A stretch of DNA of 64,000 nucleotides from an uncultured Lachnospiraceae bacterium (GTDB lineage Bacteria > Bacillota > Clostridia > Lachnospirales > Lachnospiraceae). The notes beneath the pieces were generated by a model. The model was not told where the DNA came from, did no database searches, and was given only the letters and a program-made list of their open reading frames with translations. A program made the position numbers and the translations under genes. Shown here piece after piece: positions 1 through 8,953 of this stretch; position 1 is the stretch's first letter; the number at the start of each line of letters is the position of its first letter. Where the stretch lies: assembly GCA_910588565.1 (NCBI GenBank), contig CAJUPF010000006.1, forward strand, positions 1-64,000, in the 5' to 3' direction.

Positions 1-141
1 GCGAATCGGGAAATTCAGCCAGGATGAGGTTCCGGATCCGGTTCCGAAACGGTTTTCAGTGAGGGATCGGGTGATGCTGCTGTTGTTAGCGGGGCAGTAT
101 AGGAGAGGGCCGACGCTGTAGTAGAGTTTGGAATTTTTCAT
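1..141 (-). CDS. HpcH/HpaI aldolase/citrate lyase-like protein, N-terminal fragment cut by the window edge
   Basis: The minus strand has an ATG at 141-139 preceded by an AAAGGA ribosome binding site, then 47 open codons to the window edge. Residues 7-20 read YYSVGPLLYCPANN. From memory this is the typical start of the HpcH/HpaI aldolase/citrate lyase-like proteins often encoded beside TerD genes in Lachnospiraceae. Those enzymes cleave or form C-C bonds of oxo-acid substrates; their role in Ter loci is not settled. The link to the Ter genes starting at 2572 fits, although an IS has landed between them. Residues 34-47 (after FGTG) do not look like the family's usual continuation, so the gene may be frameshifted or divergent here. 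The rest lies outside the window. Confidence 0.5.
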   Translation of the reverse strand, partial: MKNSKLYYSVGPLLYCPANNSSITRSLTENRFGTGSGTSSWLNFPIR

Positions 142-165
142 AAATTAAATCCTTTCGTTTTCATA

Positions 166-201
166 GGCTCCTCCCACTGCCTTTAGGCGGTGGGAGGAGC
201 C
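166..201. repeat. IS left-end hairpin, perfect 16-bp stem
   Basis: The arms 166-181 and 186-201 are perfect reverse complements around a TTTA loop. The loop is the same as in the right-end hairpin at 1945-1966, which supports its role as the TnpA recognition hairpin. The strong stem could also act as a transcription barrier, but there is no T-run directly after it. Confidence 0.65.
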
Positions 202-218
202 TTGTAAATCTTAAGTCG

Positions 219-606
219 TTACCCTTGGCTTTCAATATATCTTTGTATTGTCGCAGACGATACTTCGCCAATACTACAAGCAAAATATCTTTTTCTTCCA
301 ATACTGCTTGGATAAAAACGAACTGTATTTCTGCCAAAGATAATATGCTGTTTCTTGTTTTACAGTCTTAACAATGTCACATTCTCTATCTGTCGCGTCG
401 TAACTTAACAGAAAATGTATATGGTCTTTATCAGTTTCCATAACGATTATTTCATATCCATGAGTATTAGCTATATCATATATTTTCTGTTTAACATCAT
501 CGGCAATAGTACCATTAAGCAACTGTTTACGATATTTTGTTACAAGAACTATATGTACTCTTAAACTGTATTTACGTCTGTTATGACTGCTATATCTATT
601 GTCCAT
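219..606 (-). pseudogene. tnpA: IS200-type Y1 transposase TnpA, frameshifted before the catalytic tyrosine
   Basis: TnpA is the HUH single-strand transposase of IS200/IS605 elements. The ATG at 606-604 has a GAGGTGG site upstream and fits the family start (MDNRYSSHN). The HUH motif reads DHIHFLLS. After QYWKKK the frame runs into a stop at 274, while the expected tail (YFACSIGE ... IQRYIESQG, stop at 219-221) continues in another frame. Compared with what I recall of the family, a block like FWSDG is missing at the junction, so a short deletion of a length not divisible by three is likely. The lost tail carries the helix with the nucleophilic tyrosine (IQRYIE). The product should therefore be inactive. 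The remainder looks well conserved, suggesting recent decay. Confidence 0.75.
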
Positions 607-686
607 AATCCACCTCAAAACATTGACTTTCACTATTTTTAGTATATTATATTTTTAGTGAAATATCAAGGAAAGGAGTGCATCTT

Positions 687-1826
687 ATGGAACAAATGAC
701 TATAACTGCAAAAGTTCAAATAGCCGTATCGGATACAGATAAAGTTTTGCTTAATGAAACTATGTCTGTTTATCGTGATGCCTGCAATTATGTTTCTGAC
801 TATGTATTCCGTACACACGACCTGAAACAGTTTTCACTTAACAAGGTTTTGTACTCTGCTCTCCGGGAAATGTTTGGCCTTAAGTCTTAAATGACCCAGT
901 CTGTATTTAAGACAGTTATTGCAAGATATAAAACCATTCTTGAAAATCAGAATGAGTGGATTAAGCCAGCGTTTAAAAAGCCTCAGTATGATTTGGTTTG
1001 GAATAGGGATTATTCCTTAACCCAAAACTGTTTTTCAGTGAATACTCTTGACGGCCGTGTGAAGCTGCCATATTTTACGGAAGGTATGTCCAAATATTTT
1101 GACCATACGGTATACAAGTTCGGCGCTGCTAAACTTGTAAACAAACATGGCAAGTATTATCTTCACATACCAGTAACATATGATGTTGAAGAAAATAACA
1201 TTTCAGACATCTGCAATGTTGTAGGTATTGACAGAGGCATTAACTTTGTTGTTGCAACCTATAACAGTAATCACAAGTCTGGATTTGTTAGTGGTAAATC
1301 TATTAAACAGAAACGGGCTAACTATTCCAAACTTCGTAAAGAACTCCAAATGTGTCAGACTCCATCTTCTCGAAGAAGAATAAAAACTATTGGTCAACGA
1401 GAAAACCGTTGGATACAGGATATTAACCATCAGGTATCGAAGGCACTCGTTGAGAATAATCCAAAGCATACTCTCTTTGTGTTAGAAGATTTGTCGGGCA
1501 TTCGTAATGCTGCAGAATGTGTTAGTACGAAAGACCGCTATGTTTCTGTATCATGGTCGTTTTATGACCTTGAACAAAAACTTATCTACAAAGCCAAACA
1601 GAATCTGTCTTCTGTAATTAAGGTAAATCCTCGTTATATGAGCCAGTGCTGTCCTATATGTGGACATACTGAAAAAGCTAATCGTAATAAGAAGATACAT
1701 CTGTTTGCTTGTAAGAACTGCGGCTACAAATCTAATGATGACCGTATTGGGGCTATGAATCTGTATCGTATGGGAATCAACTATCTTGCTGATAGTCAAG
1801 TACCTAATACAGTTGTAGCAGAGTAA
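687..1826 (+). pseudogene. tnpB: TnpB RNA-guided nuclease with one in-frame ochre stop
   Basis: TnpB is the IS605-family RNA-guided DNA endonuclease, ancestor of Cas12. The reading starts at ATG 687, eight bases after AAGGAG, and stays in one frame to 1826 except for a TAA at 888-890 between FGLKS and MTQSV. From memory, related proteins have glutamine here (KSQM), so a single CAA-to-TAA change explains it. The rest is intact: the RuvC-like acidic residues lie in GIDRGINF, FVLEDLSG and SNDDRIGA, and the zinc finger is CPIC ... CKNC. Without the stop it would be about 379 residues, a normal length. Restart at ATG 891 could yield a 311-aa protein lacking the N-terminal segment. Readthrough is possible but nothing supports it. 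Confidence 0.8.
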
Positions 1827-1975
1827 ACTCTGCTATAAAGGGCGCTGTCAATCACCCTATGATGTAACGCCACTTTAGGTAGCAATACTTATCGGGGATA
1901 AAGGTCGGAGGCGTAAGCCGTTAGCACGACTGGGCAGTTACAAGCCCATTATCTTTAGGTGATGGGTAGTTGACA
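1827..1975 (+). other. IS right end, probable omega/reRNA-encoding segment
   Basis: TnpB guide RNAs are processed from the 3' end of tnpB through the right end of the element. This segment has no ORF and ends in a hairpin at 1945-1966 (arms CCCATTATC and GGTGATGGG with G-U pairs, loop TTTA). Its position and structure fit such an RNA, with the guide taken from flanking DNA after about 1975. No expression evidence is visible. Confidence 0.4.
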
Positions 1976-2079
1976 ATATGTAAACCTCGTGTTTGTTATT
2001 GGTGTATGATTGGTGGTAGCAGTTGCGTTTCATGGGGATTGGGGGTTTTATGCTAAGTTGTTTGTGTTCAAAGGGGGAC

Positions 2080-2176
2080 GCCCAGAACAGGTCTCTCTGT
2101 GTCCACAGACTCGCTCTCGCTCTTAAGAACCGACGTTTCTTAACGGTCTGTGGACAGAGAGAGACCTGCTCTGGGC
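2080..2176. repeat. 97-nt near-perfect palindrome with nested inner hairpin
   Basis: Arms 2080-2110 and 2146-2176 are reverse complements at 29 of 31 positions. Inside, TTAAGAA (2123-2129) pairs with TTCTTAA (2137-2143). There is no T-run, so it is not an ordinary terminator. It could be a small non-autonomous element or a structured RNA. No second copy was seen in this window. Confidence 0.6.
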
Positions 2177-2317
2177 TGGCTGTTGAATTATAGCTGACAT
2201 TTATTATAGCTGGTACACAGACGCAGCTTGCGTAATTTCCCATATGTGTGAAATGTAACCATCAGTTACATAATATAGCACAAGCGGTGAATAAATGGTA
2301 GATAAAAAAGGAGGAAT

Positions 2318-2474
2318 GTGGTAAGATTTGTTAAAGTTCAGTCTGCAACTGCGCACTTGTTGTGCAGTTCGCAGCCGATACAGCAGAATTGCCAGGAATC
2401 CGGCTCCTTTGTCGCGGGCAAACTTTAAATGAGCCGGATTCTGTAACAGTGAAGCCGGAAGGCTGAACTGTTAC
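2318..2474 (+). ncRNA. Candidate structured RNA or interspersed repeat (three hairpins) with an overlapping 36-codon ORF
   Basis: Three stems occur in a row: 2343-2355 with 2361-2374, 2396-2406 with 2431-2441 (perfect 11 bp), and 2443-2450 with 2467-2474. The last contains a GA/GA tandem mismatch and an inner AGCC/GGCT stem closed by a GGAA (GNRA) loop, a typical RNA arrangement. A short ORF (GTG 2318 to TAA 2426-2428) follows an AAGGAGG that is only a few bases from the GTG, which is poor spacing, so its translation is doubtful. The block lies about 100 bases upstream of the protease-fusion start. I do not recognise a known riboswitch. The remainder of the 1976-2571 gap shows nothing else I can name. 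Confidence 0.35.
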
Positions 2475-2571
2475 TAAGATTTTATTTAGATTCGCCTGCA
2501 GTTGTTTGCTGTGCGGTGAACGGGTGGTACAGGTTTTTTGGTTAAGATGAAGTCAAAGGGGTTTTGGTGCA

Positions 2572-4236
2572 ATGGAACAGGTGATGCGTTTCAGACATAA
2601 TGTAATGCATGTGAATTCACTCTCTGCGTTTGAATGTATTAAAGGAGGGGTGAATCAGAATTGTAAGGATGTATATTTTGTCAGGCTGGTGGGCATGAAT
2701 GATACATTGGTTTCTGATTTGGAAAAAATGGATTATGATATGACAGTGCGTATGCAGAGCGGGCGGGGGATATACCAGCGCGTACAAAAGCTGCCGGTGC
2801 CGGGAAATCCGCAGGAGGCGGCGGAGTATGAGAAATGTTATCAGGAATGGCTTGAGCAGGGGAAGAAGAAGGCTCTGGCAAAAGTTTTACGGGATCAGGA
2901 GGAATATAGCAGCCTGCTTGGAACGGGTATCCGTAAAGTAACGGAGTTGTATGCTGCAAACAGGGCGGTCAGTGCGTCTATGGAGAAGAATTTTGTGGTA
3001 AAATTGTTGTTCTGGCATGATTTTTTATTGCAGGATGTGCTGTCTTTGTGGAGCGGGAATCTGTCGGTTAAGCTTGTCCTGGCAAATATCAGCAGGCAGC
3101 AGGAGTATTTGTTTGCGTATTTTCTGACATTGCTGGGGTATGATGTCTTGTTGGTGCAGAGTGAGCAGGATATTGCAGAGAAGGAAGAGTCGTTAGGACT
3201 TTCGCAGAAGATTCAGATTGGGGATTTTAGAAAAACTGCACTGCCGGAATATCACAGGGAGAAAATTCTGGCGGCTGTCAATGCAAATGTGTCTGCAGTC
3301 CGATCCGATAAGAGTGCAGCGTCATCCGTGTCCCATCCGGTATCGATTGTACATCCGGGACGAAGCCGGGGAGTATCCACGGGTTCAGTACCGTCCGGCC
3401 AAAGTGCGGTGGCGACCGGGGGAGCTGCGCCGCCAGTGGGTTCGGGTCAAAGGCGGGAGGCGTCCCGTCCGGTGTCGATCGTGCATCCGGGACGAAGCCT
3501 GAGAGCATCCGCAGGTTCAGTACCATCAGGCCAAAGTGCGGCGGCGACCAGGGGTTCTGTGCCGCCAGTGGGTTCGGGTCAAAGGCGGGAGGCGTCCCGT
3601 CCGGTGTCAATTGCCCATCCGTCCAGAAGCGCTGCGCCGCATACTTCGGCGGGAAATGCAGCGGCAGAGAAGAGCTTTGAACAGCTGGCACAGCTGGCGT
3701 CTTCTGTGGTGATGATTGCGATTCATGATAAAAAGGGGGATATTATCGGGACGGGCTCCGGGATTATGATTGGGGCAGGCGGGTACATACTGACAAATAA
3801 CCATGTGGCAAGCGGCGGAAGGTTTTACTCAATCCGGATTGAAGATGACGATACGGTATATTCTACGGATGAAGTGATCAAGTACCATTCTGTTCTGGAT
3901 CTTGCTGTTTTGCGGGTTGACCGCAGGCTGAACCCGCTTCCGGTTTACAGAGGAAAGAATCCTCTGGCCAGAGGGCAGAAGGTAGTGGCGATTGGGAGCC
4001 CGCTGGGGTTATTTAATTCGGTGTCCGATGGTATTATCTCCGGTTTCCGCAAAATAGACGGGGTGGATATGATTCAGTTTACCGCGCCGATTTCCCATGG
4101 CAGTTCCGGAGGCGCGGTGCTGAATATGTATGGGGAGGTAATCGGGATCAGCACAGCTGGTATCGATGCCGGGCAGAATATCAATCTTGCCATGGGATAT
4201 GAGTGCATCAATCAATTTATAGCGGGCTTTGTATAG
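2572..4236 (+). CDS. YceG-like N-terminal domain fused to a trypsin-like (HtrA-type) serine protease
   Basis: A 554-residue protein. Residues 1-235 resemble the YceG family encoded next: the stretch around 172-198 (LLGYDVLLVQ) matches the YceG pattern seen as LIGFDILFFV at the end of the neighbour. Residues 256-343 are two 44-residue Pro/Ser/Gly-rich repeats, with a partial third, forming a flexible linker. Residues 370-554 are a trypsin-fold domain with His411 (TNNHV), Asp443 (LDLAVL) and Ser512 (HGSSGG), so the triad is complete. No signal peptide, membrane segment or PDZ domain is seen, so it probably acts in the cytoplasm. It likely cuts a partner protein of the Ter system; the substrate is unknown. 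The start at 2572 follows AAAGGGG by 10 bases. It is the first gene of the Ter/Tel operon. Confidence 0.8.
   Translation: MEQVMRFRHNVMHVNSLSAFECIKGGVNQNCKDVYFVRLVGMNDTLVSDLEKMDYDMTVRMQSGRGIYQRVQKLPVPGNPQEAAEYEKCYQEWLEQGKKKALAKVLRDQEEYSSLLGTGIRKVTELYAANRAVSASMEKNFVVKLLFWHDFLLQDVLSLWSGNLSVKLVLANISRQQEYLFAYFLTLLGYDVLLVQSEQDIAEKEESLGLSQKIQIGDFRKTALPEYHREKILAAVNANVSAVRSDKSAASSVSHPVSIVHPGRSRGVSTGSVPSGQSAVATGGAAPPVGSGQRREASRPVSIVHPGRSLRASAGSVPSGQSAAATRGSVPPVGSGQRREASRPVSIAHPSRSAAPHTSAGNAAAEKSFEQLAQLASSVVMIAIHDKKGDIIGTGSGIMIGAGGYILTNNHVASGGRFYSIRIEDDDTVYSTDEVIKYHSVLDLAVLRVDRRLNPLPVYRGKNPLARGQKVVAIGSPLGLFNSVSDGIISGFRKIDGVDMIQFTAPISHGSSGGAVLNMYGEVIGISTAGIDAGQNINLAMGYECINQFIAGFV
3337..3600 (+). repeat. 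Two tandem 132-bp coding repeats (44 aa each)
   Basis: Units at 3337-3468 and 3469-3600 encode peptides beginning PVSIVHPGRS and ending GSGQRREASR, and a partial third begins at 3601 (PVSIAHPSRS). They form the linker between the YceG-like and protease domains. The copies are close at the DNA level, so copy number could change by recombination. Confidence 0.9.
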
Positions 4237-4247
4237 GTGAAGAATCC

Positions 4248-6569
4248 ATGTTTGAGCATAAAAAAATACAGCGACTGGAAGATTATTTTCTTCCTCTGGC
4301 CAGCCGGAGGGAAAAAGGCGTCTATTTTTACAGAATCAATCAGTATAGTGAAGAGACCGGTCAATTTTTAAGAAAATATTATGAAACAGCGAGGCGTTTT
4401 GGTGTTATTATAGAGGGAAGAATTCCCAATCCGGATGAGAAGAACCTTTCTTATTATGAAGAAGTGATGGGACTGAATTTCCAGCTGAGTATGGGGTTTT
4501 TGACTGCGAGCCTGAAAAAATGGCTTCCGCGGATGAAAGACTGCCAGAGGAACAACGTTGCCGGAGCAATCTACGATTCTCTGGATATACTTCGCCGATC
4601 CGGGAAAAATGAAAATATGCAAAAGAATGCATATATTAAATTTATGTGCTGGCTGTATTATAAATTTGAGCGGGTGGTAAATCATCTGGGCGAGGAAACA
4701 GTGCCGAAACTGTTGTATGAAGGGGAAATCAGCAAGTATGAACTGATGCTGCTCTCCATTTTATCCCATGCCGGATGTGATATTATTCTGCTGCAGTACA
4801 AAGGAGACGGCGCTTATCTGAAATCAGATCCGCAGTCCCGGTATTCCGAGGTATTTCAGGTTCCGGGCGGCACGTCGTTTCCAGATTACTTTAATCTGAA
4901 ATGGCTTCGGAATGAGATGTTGTCGCAGGCCAATACAGAACGGTTATATGGAACCAGACCCCGGCGGCAAAATTGTACCAATGCATGGATAGAAGGGAAC
5001 GGTTTTGAAGATATTAAAAAAGAGCCAAAAGACAGAGGCAGCGATCCGAATCTGTTTTATAACTGTCTGATCCGGATCAACGGAGCAGAGGATAAACTGA
5101 TTTATGAGAATGAACTGTATCAGTTTCAGCTGGCCATAAAAAAGGCCGGGCGGAAGCTTATGATTGTGGATGAAGGCCTTACGCCCCCTTCGCCGGAAGA
5201 GATTGGCAAAATAAAACGGAAAAATATCAGCCTGGCAGGCCGTCCGCCGGGTACATCTCAAGGTGCATCCGGCGGATATGCATCACAGGATCAGATGATT
5301 TTGGATCTTGCCGGCAATATCCGCGCTTCTAATCGGGAACTGCAGCTGCTGATGCACAAGGCGTTTGTGGATATTCTTCTGGAAGCGGGAAAGACTCCTG
5401 GAATCAGCGTCAGCAAACTGACGAATAAAGCGGTCTATCTGCTTTGCTGGCTGAACCGCTGCCAGCCAGAGCTGTTTTCCGGCTGGAACGAAGGGGATAT
5501 CAGCTGTTTTATTCTTTTAGGAGGCTGTCGGAATGAGAATGAAGCATTGTTTTTGAAATTTCTGTCTCATCTGCCAACAGATGTATTGGTATTAAAACCC
5601 GATTTGGGCGGCAGCTGTGTTCTGCAGGATAATATGCTGTATGAAATCAACTATCCGGATTCCATAGCGGTGAACACATATCCCACAGAAGACGGCGGCC
5701 GGCAGGTTGCCACGGCGGCATACCATGCGGAGCGGGAGCTGGATTCGATTTTGTACCAGGACTCCGGTATGTACCGCAACCGGCAGTATGGCAGGGCGAA
5801 TACCGTTACCCTGCAGACCACTTATGAAGAAATTGGAATTTTATGGGATCAGGAATTGAAGTATCGTCCAAGTTTTAGTACAATAGAGGGGGCTGTGTCC
5901 GTTCCGGTTTTGTGCGCCAAGGTTTCCGGTGTAAAAGATGGACAGGTACAGCCGTACTGGTCAGGAATTAAGGAGCTGATTACCCAGGATACACTGGTAA
6001 TCCGGGGCGTTCCGTTTCTTCAGGCGACAGACGCCAATCCGATGAAAGCCTGCGCGGCAGAATTTTTCAAAAATGGAAAACTGCTGAGGGCAAAGATCAA
6101 AGCGCATAAGAATTATCCTTATGGCTACCTGCGGGATGAGATGCAGGAGCATATTCTGGACAAACTGCAGCTTTTGATCCAGCAGAAAACGATTCTGGGT
6201 ACCTTTGAAACTGGGACAGAATACGCGATTATCGCAGTGGTATTGAACCTGCGGCAGGAAATTGTCAGGATGATTCAGAAGTTTGATTTTACAAAGAAGA
6301 ATCCCAAGCTGATTTATCTGATTACGGCGGAAGCGATGCTTTCTTTGGAGGACTCGATTCTGGCGGCTTTTTTGAATCTGATCGGATTTGATATTCTGTT
6401 TTTTGTACCGACCGGATATCAGAGCGTTGAGAAATATTTTAACAGGAAAATTATGGAAGAACATCAGATCGGAGAATATCTCTATGATTTACAGGTTCCC
6501 GATTTTTCAAGAATTTCTTCCGGCACACGTCCTTCGTGGCGTGATAAACTATTTAGGAGAGGTAAATAA
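4248..6569 (+). CDS. yceG: YceG-family protein of the Ter/Tel module
   Basis: A 773-residue protein beginning MFEHKKIQ at ATG 4248, eight bases after AGGTGA that overlaps the previous stop; an upstream in-frame ATG at 4203 lies inside the protease gene and is unlikely. It belongs to the YceG group (Pfam YceG_bac, described as part of a 'biosynthetic module' of Ter loci). Two related halves seem present: residues about 160-185 (LLSILSHAGCDIILLQY) and the C-terminus (LNLIGFDILFFVPTGYQ) carry the same helix-strand pattern. No catalytic residues are assigned for this family. Bacillus subtilis has the same order yceC-D-E-F-G-H, with TelA as YceH. A soluble cytoplasmic protein is expected. Confidence 0.75.
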   Translation: MFEHKKIQRLEDYFLPLASRREKGVYFYRINQYSEETGQFLRKYYETARRFGVIIEGRIPNPDEKNLSYYEEVMGLNFQLSMGFLTASLKKWLPRMKDCQRNNVAGAIYDSLDILRRSGKNENMQKNAYIKFMCWLYYKFERVVNHLGEETVPKLLYEGEISKYELMLLSILSHAGCDIILLQYKGDGAYLKSDPQSRYSEVFQVPGGTSFPDYFNLKWLRNEMLSQANTERLYGTRPRRQNCTNAWIEGNGFEDIKKEPKDRGSDPNLFYNCLIRINGAEDKLIYENELYQFQLAIKKAGRKLMIVDEGLTPPSPEEIGKIKRKNISLAGRPPGTSQGASGGYASQDQMILDLAGNIRASNRELQLLMHKAFVDILLEAGKTPGISVSKLTNKAVYLLCWLNRCQPELFSGWNEGDISCFILLGGCRNENEALFLKFLSHLPTDVLVLKPDLGGSCVLQDNMLYEINYPDSIAVNTYPTEDGGRQVATAAYHAERELDSILYQDSGMYRNRQYGRANTVTLQTTYEEIGILWDQELKYRPSFSTIEGAVSVPVLCAKVSGVKDGQVQPYWSGIKELITQDTLVIRGVPFLQATDANPMKACAAEFFKNGKLLRAKIKAHKNYPYGYLRDEMQEHILDKLQLLIQQKTILGTFETGTEYAIIAVVLNLRQEIVRMIQKFDFTKKNPKLIYLITAEAMLSLEDSILAAFLNLIGFDILFFVPTGYQSVEKYFNRKIMEEHQIGEYLYDLQVPDFSRISSGTRPSWRDKLFRRGK

Positions 6570-6570
6570 T

Positions 6571-7713
6571 ATGGGTCTTGATTTTAGCAAAACAGCGACA
6601 ATGCAGCAGACGGCGGCTCCGGCGGCGAAGAATGAGATTGAGGTTGTGCAAAGCTATGATATTGCAGAAGACAGACAGCAGATGAATGCCGCGCTTGTCA
6701 ACTCCCCGGAAGTGGACGCCTTAGTCAGTACCATTGAAATTGACAATTTAGAGACAATCGTATCGTTTGGCGCAGAGGCTGCAGAAGAGATCTCCAAAGC
6801 GTCCGATGTTGTCTTAAACAGTATGAATATGTCCCAGATCGACGATTCCAGCGAGATGTTAAATACACTTGGTAAAATTATGTCCAAGTTCGACATTGAA
6901 GAGATTCAGGAGAATCCGGGATTATTCAGCAAATTATTTGGCAATATGAGAAAACAGCTGGATAAAATCCTTGCCAAATATCATACAATGGGGGAAGAGG
7001 TGGATAAAATCTATGTCCAGCTCAAACAATATGAATCAGAGATCAAACAGTCCAACCGCAAACTCGATCAGATGTTCCAGGCAAATGTCAATTATTACCA
7101 CGAACTGGTAAAATACATACTTGCCGGGGAGCAGGGGTGCAAAGAGATTGAGGAATATATTGCGAAACGGCAGGCGGATATGGAATCTACGGGTGATATG
7201 TCCATTCAGTTTGAGTTGCAGAGCTTAAACCAGGCGCTGCAGATGCTGGAACAGCGGACGCAGGATCTGCGGACTGCAGAGAGTGTGGCGATGCAGTCCG
7301 TTCCGATGATTAAGACGATGGAATTTTCCAATATGAACCTTGTTCGGAAGATTAATTCCGCATTTATCGTAACACTTCCGGTATTCAAACAGGCTCTTGC
7401 CCAGGCGATTATGCTTAAGCGCCAGCGGATTCAGGCGGAGGCAATGTCTGCTCTTGATGAAAAGACGAATGAGATGCTGATCAAAAATGCAAGGAATACG
7501 GTGGAACAGTCCAAGATGACAGCCCGTATGGCGTCCGGCAGCTCGATTAAGATAGAAACGTTAGAAACAACCTGGCGAACCATTGTAGACGGTATCAGCG
7601 AGACAAAGCAGATCCAGGAAGACGCAAGAAGAAAGCGGGTGGAGGATCAGGCAAGGCTTGAGAATATCAAAGCAGAGTTTAACAGGATGTATCATATGCC
7701 AAACAAAAAATAA
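6571..7713 (+). CDS. telA: TelA/KlaA toxic anion resistance protein (YceH-like)
   Basis: A 380-residue protein of the TelA family. The start at ATG 6571 (MGLDFSKT) follows AGGAGAGG; the longer reading from 6388 overlaps yceG heavily and is rejected. The body is mostly charged alpha-helix, for example residues around 120-160 ([20 protein letters not shown]) and a long coiled coil near the C-terminus. There is no membrane segment. TelA proteins are linked to resistance to tellurite and other stresses, but the biochemical activity is not established. It directly follows yceG and precedes three terD genes, the usual order in Firmicutes Ter operons. Confidence 0.9.
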   Translation: MGLDFSKTATMQQTAAPAAKNEIEVVQSYDIAEDRQQMNAALVNSPEVDALVSTIEIDNLETIVSFGAEAAEEISKASDVVLNSMNMSQIDDSSEMLNTLGKIMSKFDIEEIQENPGLFSKLFGNMRKQLDKILAKYHTMGEEVDKIYVQLKQYESEIKQSNRKLDQMFQANVNYYHELVKYILAGEQGCKEIEEYIAKRQADMESTGDMSIQFELQSLNQALQMLEQRTQDLRTAESVAMQSVPMIKTMEFSNMNLVRKINSAFIVTLPVFKQALAQAIMLKRQRIQAEAMSALDEKTNEMLIKNARNTVEQSKMTARMASGSSIKIETLETTWRTIVDGISETKQIQEDARRKRVEDQARLENIKAEFNRMYHMPNKK

Positions 7714-7730
7714 GTGAGGGAGGTTCTTTT

Positions 7731-8312
7731 ATGCCGATTAATTTATCAAAAGGACAAAAGGTGGACTTGACAAAAGGAAATCCGGGCTTAAAAAATATAA
7801 TGGTAGGCCTTGGATGGGATGTAAACGCATTTGACTCCGGCGCTGATTTCGACCTGGACGCGGCTGCGTTTATGCTGGGTGACAATGGAAAATGCCCGAC
7901 GGAAAAAGAATTTATTTTTTATGGAAACTTAGGGCATGCCAGCGAATCTGTACAGCATATGGGAGATAACCTGACCGGGGAAGGCGAAGGGGACGATGAA
8001 GAGATTCATGTAGATCTTTCCAAGATCCCGGCGAATATTTCCAAAGTGGCATTTACGGTTACGATCTATGATGCGGATGTGCGCAGGCAGAATTTTGGCC
8101 AGGTATCCAATGCCTATATCAGAATTGTGGATCAGACGACCGGGCAGGAGATTATCCGGTACGATCTGGGTGAAGATTTTTCGATTGAGACAGCGATTGT
8201 AGTAGGCGAGTTATACCGATACAATGGAGAATGGAAATTCAATGCCATTGGAAGCGGCTTCCAGGGCGGCCTGGCAGCGCTGTGCGGGCATTATGGAATA
8301 GAAGTGGCTTAA
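7731..8312 (+). CDS. terD: TerD-family stress protein, first of three
   Basis: A 193-residue TerD domain protein (Pfam TerD) starting after GGGAGG. Family hallmarks are GLGWD (about residue 26), FDLDAAAF (about 40-47) and [13 protein letters not shown] (about 78-90), the acidic loops that bind Ca2+ in characterised TerD proteins. These small cytoplasmic proteins respond to tellurite, phage and envelope stress. It is very similar to the next gene, which points to tandem duplication. The nearby Ca2+-ATPase fits a calcium-linked role, but this is inference. Confidence 0.92.
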   Translation: MPINLSKGQKVDLTKGNPGLKNIMVGLGWDVNAFDSGADFDLDAAAFMLGDNGKCPTEKEFIFYGNLGHASESVQHMGDNLTGEGEGDDEEIHVDLSKIPANISKVAFTVTIYDADVRRQNFGQVSNAYIRIVDQTTGQEIIRYDLGEDFSIETAIVVGELYRYNGEWKFNAIGSGFQGGLAALCGHYGIEVA

Positions 8313-8335
8313 CAGGACAAGAAAGGAGAGGCGCT

Positions 8336-8917
8336 ATGCCAGTTAGTTTGCAGAAGGGGCAGAAGGTTAATCTTACGAAAGGAAATCCGGGGCTTAGCAA
8401 GGTAGTTGTAGGCCTGGGATGGGACGTCAATGCCTTTGATACAGGCGGAGATTTTGATTTGGATGCGGCGGCATTTTTGCTGACGGACGATGGGAGAGTA
8501 ACAGGCTCGCAGGATTTTGTGTTTTATGGGAACCTGAAACATCCTTCCGGCAGTGTGGAGCATATAGGAGATAACCTGACAGGAGCCGGAGAAGGGGATG
8601 ACGAGCAAATCCGAATCGATTTGTCTTTGGTTCCTGCGAATATTACCAAAATTGCGTTTACCGTTACCATTTATGAAGCAGAGGCAAGGCGGCAGAATTT
8701 TGGCCAGGTAAACAATGCGTTTATCCGGATTTATAATGAACAGACAGGAGAAGAACTGCTGCGCTATGATCTGGGCGAGGATTTTTCGATTGAGACAGCA
8801 GCTGTATTTGGAGAATTATACAAAAACGGCGGCGAATGGAAATTCAATGCGATCGGCAGCGGTTATCAGGGCGGCCTGGCAGCGCTGTGCGGAAATTTTG
8901 GCGTGGATGTAGAATAA
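8336..8917 (+). CDS. terD: TerD-family stress protein, second of three
   Basis: A 193-residue protein starting at ATG 8336 (MPVSLQKGQ) behind GAAAGGAGAG; a longer in-frame reading from 8231 overlaps the preceding gene and is not supported. It keeps the same motifs as its neighbour ([30 protein letters not shown]) and the shared C-terminus GGLAALCG, so it is the closest paralogue of the first TerD. Equivalent to one of YceC/D/E of Bacillus subtilis. Confidence 0.92.
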   Translation: MPVSLQKGQKVNLTKGNPGLSKVVVGLGWDVNAFDTGGDFDLDAAAFLLTDDGRVTGSQDFVFYGNLKHPSGSVEHIGDNLTGAGEGDDEQIRIDLSLVPANITKIAFTVTIYEAEARRQNFGQVNNAFIRIYNEQTGEELLRYDLGEDFSIETAAVFGELYKNGGEWKFNAIGSGYQGGLAALCGNFGVDVE

Positions 8918-8953
8918 AAGCAGCCAGAGCAGAACAGGAAGGGGACAAAACAG

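Larger units (their letters stand above)
160..1975. mobile_element. IS200/IS605-family insertion sequence (IS605 layout), decayed
   Basis: Divergent tnpA (minus) and tnpB (plus) are bracketed by hairpins with TTTA loops at 166-201 and 1945-1966, the layout of IS605-type elements. These move as single strands by a Y1 HUH transposase that recognises such end hairpins. Exact cleavage sites cannot be set by eye, so the ends are approximate. Both genes are damaged (see their entries), so the copy should not move by itself. It sits about 25 bases upstream of the leftward aldolase-like gene and upstream of the Ter genes. Confidence 0.8.

Noticed and set aside
1938..2243. 101-codon ORF on the minus strand across the palindrome
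   Set aside because: It runs through the IS end and an inverted repeat, has no ribosome binding site and no protein-like pattern.
3218..3502. Second-frame ORF with its own repeats
   Set aside because: It is the shadow of the coding repeats in the protease-fusion gene.
6388..6570. Long start for telA inside yceG
   Set aside because: It overlaps yceG by about 180 bases; the ATG at 6571 has a strong site and the family N-terminus.
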